Assembly (NCBI GenBank): GCA_029962745.1
Contig: CM057167.1
Coordinates: 22,625,451-22,689,450, forward strand
Origin: Echinometra lucunter
Lineage: Eukaryota; Echinodermata; Echinoidea; Camarodonta; Echinometridae
Reading direction: 5' to 3'
Length of the DNA stretch: 64,000 nt
A model generated the notes under the pieces. The model ran no database searches. It had not been told where the DNA came from and saw only the letters and a list, made by a program, of their open reading frames with translations. Positions 58,201-64,000 of this stretch are shown here, piece by piece. A program made the translations under genes and the position numbers. Within the stretch, counting starts at the first letter, position 1. Each line of letters opens with the position of its first letter.

Positions 58201-60817
58201 ATTAATATCACCTTAAACACGACTGTGCACGTCCCGACAAGATGGTGCAACAACTTACATTTTTTTTTTTTTTTTTGGGGGGGAGACACTTTCGGCCCCC
58301 GTCTTCCTCCTCTCCTTTTCAATTTTTTCTTCCTCTTCTTTTCTATTTCTCTCCTCTTTTCCTTACCCTTCTTTTCTTTCTCTCTCTCGCTCTTTCTTGG
58401 CGGGGGGGGGGGGGGGGAAGAGGCCCGCTCGCCCCCTGGATCCGCGCCTGGCATTCATCGTCCTAGTCCGCCGCCTATGAACACTGAACGGATATAATTT
58501 GATATTCATATCCTCTTTCCTATCATGGAGTGAAAGAATTAACGTTCTCGGCATTGGCATTTTTTCTTATTTTTAAAAAAGATTTTACTGAGATGGGATT
58601 GGTGAGACGAGGAGTGTTTTTCTTTATCATTAACGGTGTATTTCACAACTCAAGATCCATTATCTCTGAAATCTATGTTTCAGTCAGAAATACCCCTGCG
58701 TACGAACACCCTTGCAACCACACTACTCAAGAGCTTCAATACACCATCACTAACATCCAACTACAAGTTTCCCATTGGCCATTCAACAACCCTCACGGTC
58801 AACTCATCAACATGACAATGGCGATTAGGCGATAAGCAACCTGCTATCCTCCCATCCACAATCAGTGATGGAGTCGAGGCCGGCAGTTCCGAGTCACGAG
58901 GCCGCTGGATAAAAATTTTCTCCCATAGACTTTGTACACGTGACTCGGACCGAGGCCAAGGCCAAGGCCAGCAAAATGTGGCCTCGACTCCATCCATGTC
59001 CACAATTGGAAACACTGAATGCCCCCCTTTTTCTAACCAATGACTCTTCTCGAATGAAAGAAAAATCGGCATGCGTTTATGAATAGGCATGGAGCCTATT
59101 CAACGAAACGCAGTCGGTGTAAGGTTTTCTTTTCATCGAACTTGAATTTAGCCGGAAAAGTAGCATTTTTTGAAAATGACATTGCCTCACGAAATGAGCC
59201 CTAACATCTGAACGCGTGAGCCAAAATGGGTGATCTTGGTGTCATATTATAGGAAAAAGAATTTTCTTTTGAACCAAGTCAACAATTATCACTGGTTGTC
59301 ATTTATCTCGCTGCAATTCAAGATTTCAGGGGTTCCGCTCTTTCTGGGTCACCCTGTATATCTACATCAACCTATCTCTACATCTAATCTAAATCTATAT
59401 TATGATATCTACATCTATAATCTAAACCTTAACCTAAATCTAAATCCTTATCTATATCTAAATCTATATGGATGAATCTATATCTACCGGTATTATCTAC
59501 ATGTATATCTATATGATCTGTCTTTATATTTATGGTCTCTTCATGGATATGATAAACAATTATGATTTCTTCGACTCATTCATCTCTCATTTTTACTGCC
59601 AGTACGTGGAAAATGAATACATTATCATGCAGTATATGACAGAACTGAATTGCTAAACAAACAAGAAAAAACAAAAACAAAACAAAACAAAACCAAAAAA
59701 AAAAACGCGACTTCACAGGAATGAAATTCACTGTTCGGACAGGCTCTTCAGCAATGTTGTATGTCGATTTGAATGATCAGAATGTGAAAATGAATGTCCT
59801 GATGCTGGAAATCGTATGTACGTTCACGAATCTGATTGCCTCATAAAGAATCAAACGTCTATAACCGAATTCGAATGACCGTATTAATGAAAGTGCGATA
59901 CATATGGATCATCATATTAAATGAAAATGCACATCTGAAAATGAATGTGCTTGCTCGGATTTTATATTCGAACGACCGATGTTGATCGTTGGATGAAAAT
60001 TTGTGAATATGAATGCACTATCGTGAATTTGAGTGACAAGAAGACAAGAGCATGAAATCGAATGTCAAAACCTATATACCATGTAATATATAAAATTATA
60101 AATGTATCATAATCATTATTATTTCATTATCATTCTATGTATTGTATTTCATTACATTATATCATGCTATAAACTATTTTATGAAATTAAAGGATATCGC
60201 ATTATGACATATCACGAGTGATATCATTTGGACCAAAAACCCTCCCAAACCTTCAACCAAATTAAGCCCGAAGCATTCATCAAAGCAACCTTTATTAGTT
60301 CTTTCATCATTTCGTTACCTGACTGTTGAGCCCGATCATCAGGACCACGAGGAAAAATAGAAGAGCCCATGGCCTGGACAATGCTGCAAAGGCAGACGGT
60401 AAGACCACGAAAAATAGCTCAATACCTACAAATGAGATCACATGGTAACAAAATAGAAAAGAAAACGTACAAACGGCAACAAAACACACATAAAACAAAC
60501 AGTACTACTGAAGTGGAATTATAAGTTATTTCACGGGAAAGAGGTAGCACAAAAGCAAACAAACAAAAAGAATCATGAAATGTGTATTATTGTCCTGCCA
60601 TGAAACCATACAAAACGCTTGGAACCTATTAGGAAGAAGAAGAAGGGGCGGGGCGAACGAGAACCTCCCCCTGCCCCATTCATTGTTCTCACCTTGAATA
60701 CTCAAATCACCGACTGGGACGCCCTCGCTGTATGATGCAAAGCCGATGAAACAAAACATGATGATGCCACCATACAGACTCGTCACCAAATTCAAATAAG
60801 ATACAATCATGCTGTCC
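39697..60817 (-). CDS. SLC6-family Na+/Cl--dependent transporter, 3' half
   Basis: Seven exons in consistent phase (60817-60693, 60425-60319, 48056-47919, 46655-46553, 44572-44472, 41774-41595, 39783-39697) encode 279 residues and TGA. The sequence covers TM7 ([20 protein letters not shown]), extracellular loop 4 ([20 protein letters not shown]), TM8 ([16 protein letters not shown]), TM9 ([20 protein letters not shown]), TM10 ([20 protein letters not shown]), TM11 ([20 protein letters not shown]) and TM12 ([20 protein letters not shown]). The Asn and Ser of NLVTS, which help bind Na+ and Cl- in SLC6 proteins, are kept, as is the TM10 Asp. The usual Asp of GLDS in TM8 is Asn. The tail ends TQV, a class I PDZ ligand pattern. 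The first half of the gene lies beyond the right edge. The GLxSQ motif hints at the GABA/creatine/taurine branch, but the substrate cannot be assigned. Confidence 0.92.
40270..40738. mobile_element. Pearl-like element fragment, second family
   Basis: Three units of the family at 61309-62706, then GGACGGACGGACGGAAGGAC and right end GGTGGGCGGAGGCATAAAAA. The left TIR is missing. Exact TGACCTTTGACCT at 40291 and 40441. Lies in the last SLC6 intron. Confidence 0.75.
40912..41035 (+). repeat. tRNA-derived SINE head
   Basis: Box A GTAGTCGAGTGGTTTAAGG (40920) and box B GAGGGTTCGATCTC (40964) with tRNA spacing, followed by ATGCCCTTGAGCAAGGCATT. The acceptor stem and anticodon arm are not canonical, so this is a SINE rather than a tRNA gene. 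Confidence 0.6.
41595..41774 (-). CDS. SLC6 exon, TM11 end and TM12
   Basis: 180 nt, 60 codons, beginning [20 protein letters not shown], then [20 protein letters not shown] and [20 protein letters not shown]. Acceptor catattcctag, donor gtgaga. YPPWADxLGF is the classic motif before TM12. Confidence 0.94.
42100..43575. repeat. Long inverted repeat in SLC6 intron
   Basis: Arms of about 290 bp (42145-42420 and 43305-43560) match inverted: AAGTAAACACTTTTTCAAGT, TGGTCTTTTGATCTGGTAGG, CAGTTTGCCATTCAT and GTAAATGCCCTTCCA. A third diverged partial copy lies at about 43045-43150. Homopolymer A and T tracts border the arms. Confidence 0.8.
42545..42684. mobile_element. Foldback MITE, GGAGCGTTTCATGAA family, copy 2
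   Basis: Left CAGGGGAGCGTTTCATGAAA, right TTCATGAAACGCTCCTCAG, with the same inner CAGTGATTTTCACT / AGTGTAAATCACTGAC arms as copy 1. Sits in the spacer of the larger inverted repeat at 42100-43575. Confidence 0.8.
43866..44034 (+). repeat. Twin (TA)n tracts flanking a short hairpin
   Basis: TA tracts at 43866-43908 and 43994-44034 with a T homopolymer between; another TA tract at 44241-44268. Confidence 0.9.
44472..44572 (-). CDS. SLC6 exon, TM10-TM11 loop and TM11
   Basis: 101 nt encoding [20 protein letters not shown] and [14 protein letters not shown]. Acceptor tctttgaag, donor gtaagt. Corresponds to the YGxxRFxxDIxxM ... WW region of SLC6 transporters; the usual paired Trp is EW here. 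Confidence 0.9.
44600..45490. mobile_element. TTAACC family copy split by another insertion
   Basis: Begins AACCCACTCATGAGAGG and ends TCTGTCATAAATGGGT. The family sequence stops near 44838 and resumes near 45205, then is broken again about 45330-45430. The inserted pieces begin with TTGAAG repeats and end in TTTGAATTGAATTGAA. Confidence 0.65.
46249..46310 (+). repeat. (ATA)n microsatellite
   Basis: ATA units, 46249-46284, then imperfect continuation. Confidence 0.9.
46553..46655 (-). CDS. SLC6 exon, TM10
   Basis: 103 nt encoding [20 protein letters not shown] and [14 protein letters not shown]. Acceptor gtattttag, donor gtaagc. GG(I/M)YVFxLFDxYS is a hallmark of the family. Confidence 0.94.
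47919..48056 (-). CDS. SLC6 exon, TM9
   Basis: 138 nt, phase 0 at both ends, encoding [20 protein letters not shown] and [20 protein letters not shown], then VTE. Acceptor aaacgcaatag, donor gtaagag. Matches the VEGFITALVDEFP and TM9 segment of SLC6 members. Confidence 0.92.
49005..49523. mobile_element. Full-length hairpin MITE with TA duplication
   Basis: Ends CCGGGTGTCCCACAAAAAGC and, inverted, CCGGCGGGTGTCCCAC, each next to TA. The two halves (about 260 bp each) are inverted copies throughout, so a transcript would fold into one long stem. Lies in the SLC6 intron. Confidence 0.85.
49691..49804 (+). repeat. 38-bp tandem repeat, three copies
   Basis: Copies start at 49691, 49729 and 49767 with almost no differences; each holds the palindrome TTTTCCCTAGGGAAAA. 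A C-homopolymer of about 30 follows at 49810. Confidence 0.95.
50124..50175 (+). repeat. Snapback with 16-bp perfect stem
   Basis: GAACATCAAACGGTGC and its exact complement GCACCGTTTGATGTTC separated by about 13 bases. A compensatory sequence outside it is not seen; it may be a tiny foldback element. Confidence 0.8.
50521..51806. mobile_element. hAT-like element in left arm of palindrome
   Basis: TIR CAGTGGCGTAACAG / CAGGGGCGTAACAG with an 8-bp duplication AACGCGTG (50513-50520 and 51807-51814). The right palindrome arm has the uninterrupted site. Contents are a purine tract (50600-50860) and another hAT (51271-51687); no transposase. Confidence 0.85.
51271..51687. mobile_element. Small hAT-like MITE, CACYGGCGTAAA family
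   Basis: Starts CATTGGTGTAAACTCC and ends GGATTTACGCCGGTA; 8-bp duplication GAGCACTA at 51263-51270 and 51688-51695. Same family as 32168-32553, in inverted orientation, with the same GCGAGCGAGC segment and C-rich stretch. Confidence 0.8.
52746..57024. mobile_element. hAT-like element carrying the CR1 LINE
   Basis: TIR CAGTGCTTCTCAACC at the left and GGTTGAGAAGCGCTT at the right, a well-known hAT terminal pattern. The 8-bp duplication is GGCTAGAA (52738) and GGCTAAAA (57025), one mismatch. Its own sequence is short; most of its length is the LINE, plus at 56300-56640 a partial copy of the CACYGGCGTAAA family. Confidence 0.75.
52800..56250 (+). mobile_element. CR1-like LINE, degenerate
   Basis: Endonuclease domain at about 53090-53640 ([33 protein letters not shown], then in another frame [12 protein letters not shown] and [10 protein letters not shown]). 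RT at about 54370-55130: [51 protein letters not shown] and the [11 protein letters not shown] motif. The C-terminal part continues to about 55910. The 3' end GCGCTTTACAAGAAGCCACC with ATT repeats (56208-56245) is typical of CR1-type elements. Frameshifts near 53455, 54060, 54987 and 55590 and an in-frame stop near 53625 inactivate it. It lies inside a hAT-like element (52746-57024). Confidence 0.88.
57525..58450. mobile_element. hAT-type element at the palindrome centre
   Basis: Inverted ends CAGGCGCGGATCCAGGGG. Because the flanks are themselves palindromic, a target duplication cannot be read. The inside holds purine tracts at both ends and about 3.5 copies of a roughly 120-bp unit (57840-58240, each with TTAAACACGAxTGTGCC). 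Confidence 0.6.
58863..58998. mobile_element. 136-bp hAT MITE in right arm
   Basis: Starts CAGTGATGGAGTCGAGGCC and ends GGCCTCGACTCCATCCATG, flanked by TCCACAAT (58855-58862 and 58999-59006). The other palindrome arm keeps the empty site with a single CCACAAT. Confidence 0.85.
60319..60425 (-). CDS. SLC6 exon, EL4 and TM8
   Basis: 107 nt encoding [20 protein letters not shown] and [15 protein letters not shown]. Acceptor ctcatttgtag, donor gtaacg. Carries the Asp-to-Asn difference in the GLDS motif. Confidence 0.92.
60693..60817 (-). CDS. SLC6 exon, TM7
   Basis: Starts in the codon before [20 protein letters not shown] and ends [12 protein letters not shown] plus one base. Acceptor tgatttttag, donor gtgagaac. 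RDS before TM7 is typical of SLC6. First exon of the gene visible in this window. Confidence 0.9.
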
Positions 60818-61308
60818 CTAAAAATCAAGGAAAAGTAATTAACCATGATTTTTTTTTTTATCGGCTACAAAACAGTTATCGAAGGAGAGAATTCGAATGA
60901 TCAAACATGAAATACATGTACATCACATGAGCCCATATTATGCACCTTTGTAGTTATATTCAAAGAAAAATGTGTATCAACACAGTTAACGCATGTTAGC
61001 TAGACCACTTAATGTCTTATTTCATTATAATTAAGATCATTTACACTCAGTGCGCCTAAGTTATTAAAATAGACAAACCGCTCTAGGATCTAGAGGAATT
61101 CCACCGGACCATTAAAGGTGGTCCAGAAGACTATTTTGTGATGTGGTCTTCTGGTGCGCTCTAGAACCGCTTTTACGAGCAATGTAAACAGAATATAGAA
61201 GTGGTCCAAACCCATTCTACAACCTAAAAGTGTGTGAGAGGTTGAGCGGGAACGTAATGAGCTGCTAAAGAGGAAAACTAGATGAATCCTCGACCGTGCG
61301 CGGTCGAA

Positions 61309-62706
61309 ATTTATGCCTCCGCCCTTGCCAGATCCCAGGCCAGATCAGAAATAATTGTATCACTTGTAATTAATGGAAATGTATTAAGATACATTATGAG
61401 TACAAAACTGGAAAGGTTGATTTTATTTCAACATTGTGTCAGCCACGTTTGATGTTGATCCGTCGAATGGTCATTAAGTTATCTCAAAAACAAGCCATTT
61501 TCATGTATATTATGACCTCTATGACCTTTGACCTTGTGACCCCCAACTCTAACAAGATCATTATCCCTCTCATATGCATACATCACCCAAGTTTGAAGTT
61601 GATCAAACAAATGGTTCTTAACTTATTAAGTGAATGAGCAATTTTTGTGTATATTAATGACCTCTATGACCCTTGACGTCATGACTCCCAAACTTACGCA
61701 GATCATATGCATACTGATCCAAGTTCAAAGTTGATCCGTCACAGGGTTCTCAAGTTAACGCAGGAAAAAATCCATTTTCATGTATATATAAAATGACCTC
61801 CATGACCTTTGACCTCATGACCCCAAATCTAATCAGATCATTGTCCCTCTAATATGCATACATGAGCCAAGTTTGAAGTTGATCCGTCGAATGGTTAAGT
61901 TATCGCAAAAACAAGCCATTTTCATGTTTGTTATGGCCTCTATGACCTTTGACCTTGGACCTTGTGACCCCAAAATCTAATCGGATCATTGTCCCTCCCA
62001 TATCCATCATGACCCAAGTTTGAAGTTGATCAAACAAATGGTTCTTAACTTATTAAGTGAATGAGCAATTTTTGTGTATATTAATGACCTCTATGACCCT
62101 TGACGTCATGACTCCCAAACTTACGCAGATCATATGCATACTGATCCAAGTTCAAAGTTGATCCGTCACAGGGTTCTCAAGTTAACGCAGGAAAAAAATC
62201 CATTTTCATGTATATATAAAATGACCTCCATGACCTTTGACCTCATGACCCCAAATCTAATCAGATCATTGTCCCTCTAATATGCATACATGAGCCAAGT
62301 TTGAAGTTGATCCGTCGAATGGTTAAGTTATCGCAAAAACAAGCCATTTTCATGTTTGCTATGGCCTCTATGACCTTTGACCTTGGACCTTGTGACCCCA
62401 AAATCTAATCAGATCATTGTCCCTCCCATATCCATCATGAGCCAAGTTTGAAGTTGATCCGTCCAATGTTTAAGTTATCGCAATAACGAGCCATTTTCAT
62501 GTATATAATGACCTCTATGTCCTTTGAACTTTGACCTCTTGACCCCGAAATCTAATCAGATCATTGTCCCTCCCATTTGCATTCATGAGCCAAATTTGAA
62601 GTTGAACCGCCTTATGGTTCTTAAGTTATCGCAAGAACGAAAACGGACGGACAACCCGAAAACATAATGTCTCCAGCACCCACGTTCGGGTGGCGGAGGC
62701 ATAAAA
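61309..62706. mobile_element. Pearl-like element, second family, in SLC6 intron
   Basis: Left TTTATGCCTCCGCCC, right GGCGGAGGCATAAA. Between them, units of about 140 bp recur (ATGACCTCTATGACCTTTGA, CTAATCAGATCATTGTCCCT, GAGCCAAGTTTGAAGTTGAT, AAGTTATCGCAA), then ACGGACGGACAACCCGAAAA. Exact TGACCTTTGACCT at 61522, 61803, 61943, 62231 and 62371. Confidence 0.8.
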
Positions 62707-62709
62707 ATA

Positions 62710-64000
62710 TCAAAACGAGACATTTGAATTCGTCACTGGGGACGAATTAGGTGGTCTGTCAACATCTTTTTGAAAAGCAATATCATTCAAAAAAATAATC
62801 ATCCTAGCTACAACAGATTAGCGAAAATCAAGCGTGAATGACCGAGCTGTTGCTAAAAGAAGAAAAAAATGTAGAATCAAAATTTGAGAAAAACTGTGAT
62901 CTCATAGAGGATACAAGTGAAAATATGAAGAAAAAAAAAATCACACACCTCCATTCATTGTTCAAAGAAATTATGCCGTTATTAGACTGAAGAATCATTG
63001 TCGTTTTTGGCTAGGAAATTGTATCGGCTACAGTATATCAAAATCCTGGCTAAAATTGACCAACAATAAGCGAGATGGCCACATTTAAATGCAGAATATA
63101 TAAAGTGATAAAATTTTGAGTTGAGGTGTCAATACGATGACGTCATAGCATCGAAAACGTTAATTTTTCGTTAAGGATTGATATCTACAACTCCTACCCT
63201 TTCATATCATGTAATTAAAATTGTGGGTCCCCACCATTCTGAATCGCTATGGCGGATTCTAAAAAGGCTTGATTTTTCACATTTTCATGTTATTTGCCCC
63301 ACAGACGAGCGCACGGATTTTGAACTTTGGCACGCTTGCGACATTATGGTAAGATATAATCGATTCCAAAATGATGGAAATGGTCAAAGAAAGTATCAGG
63401 ATTGCAAATCATACAAAAAACCCGGCATTTTTACATTTTCTAAGATTTTTGAAATGCTTAAAATGGCCCAAAACGTCTGCAGAATGAACTGAAGACGATT
63501 CTGAGCATTTTTAATTTTTGCGCGTGCGGCTATGTATCTGGAATTAATTGGATTTAAATTAACTTTATTCATGCCAAATAAAATGAGAAATGACCATCCG
63601 TTATGAAGATATGACATTTGACCTGATATGACCTGATTTTCACAAATGGCGCCTGGATGACGTCACGATGACCCGATGAACATGAAAATGACTGGAAAAG
63701 TTAGATCTTATTAGGACTGATTACTGACCAAAATTTCATGCAATTTGAACAAGCCGATTCTGAGATTTCAAGCCAAAAATTCTGACGAAATTAAGAGGTG
63801 ATCTGTCAGAAGTGAGAGTAAATGGGGTCATATCATATGTATATAAACACACACACACACACACACAAATTAAAGAATTATTACCGTATTATTTCTGTAT
63901 ATTTTCTTCACTTACATATTATTTCGATATTCAATCATTCAGTTTTGTATCATTATTCCAATTACGGATTATTTTGACATTAGTTTGAATTTATTTCTAT
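62710..64000. other. SLC6 intron or 5' region, nothing recognised
   Basis: No SLC6-like exon (TM1-6) is visible to the window edge, so the upstream exons lie outside. Contains only short AT-rich repeats and an AC microsatellite. Confidence 0.6.
63847..63869 (+). repeat. (AC)n microsatellite
   Basis: About 11 AC units. Confidence 0.9.

Larger units (their letters stand above)
50234..59356. mobile_element. Mariner-like palindromic element, host of nested insertions
   Basis: Termini are CAGGGTGGCCCAGAAAG and its complement, each flanked by TA. The arms match inverted: 50234-50520 plus 51807-52071 plus 57333-57520 against 59356-58451. The break points are later insertions. No transposase is visible, so it is a non-autonomous foldback or MITE. 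It lies wholly in the SLC6 intron between the TM8 and TM9 exons. Confidence 0.85.

Noticed and set aside
61309..62706. CRISPR-like array because of regular repeats
   Set aside because: Repeats are about 140 bp, contiguous and diverged, with no unique spacers; a eukaryotic pearl-like tandem element explains them.

Overview
The window is animal nuclear DNA: AT-rich, intron-rich and packed with transposon debris. A marine invertebrate deuterostome, most likely an echinoderm such as a sea urchin, fits best. That rests on the gene content (a cilium-associated LRRC46 orthologue, an SLC6 transporter), CR1-type LINEs ending in ATT repeats, and pearl-like elements with ACGG arrays. The species call is inference. 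A 500-bp N block (29711-30210) is an assembly gap.

Two genes can be supported, both on the minus strand. LRRC46 (leucine-rich-repeat protein) runs from about 27.6 kb, possibly 28.1 kb, down to a stop at 20067. Its six recognised coding exons join in consistent phase into a 269-residue frame. The second is the 3' half of an SLC6 Na+/Cl--dependent transporter (stop at 39697). Seven phase-consistent exons encode TM7 to TM12 and a short tail ending in TQV; its 5' exons lie beyond the right edge. Elsewhere only weak candidates were found: a SAP-like relic near 7.0 kb and a doubtful terminal exon near 3.45 kb.

Most of the rest is mobile DNA. (i) At least six copies of a 400-bp TTAA element with TIR TTAACCCATTCGTGACAG, and relatives starting TTAACCCATAGCAGT. 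(ii) Other TTAA-flanked MITEs (11238, 18164, 21049, 33153, 34845). (iii) hAT-like elements with 8-bp target duplications (20898, 32168, 50521, 51271, 52746, 58863). (iv) TA-flanked mariner-like MITEs (16467, 24339, 49005, 50234). (v) Two non-LTR retrotransposons, one around 31.5-35.7 kb (PHD finger, endonuclease and RT relics) and a CR1-like copy at 52.8-56.25 kb. (vi) Two elements built of tandem repeats, an ACGG-type microsatellite and TIRs (17911-19371, 61309-62706), plus fragments.

The most striking structure is the 12-kb SLC6 intron between exons 47919-48056 and 60319-60425. It holds a 9.1-kb TA-flanked palindromic element (50234-59356) whose arms and centre have been invaded repeatedly: hAT within hAT in the left arm; a TIR element containing a hAT containing a CR1 LINE in the middle; and a tiny hAT MITE in the right arm. 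Target duplications let the order of insertion be read. In LRRC46, a transposon appears to have landed exactly on the exon-5 splice donor, and the 8-bp target duplication carries the donor motif.
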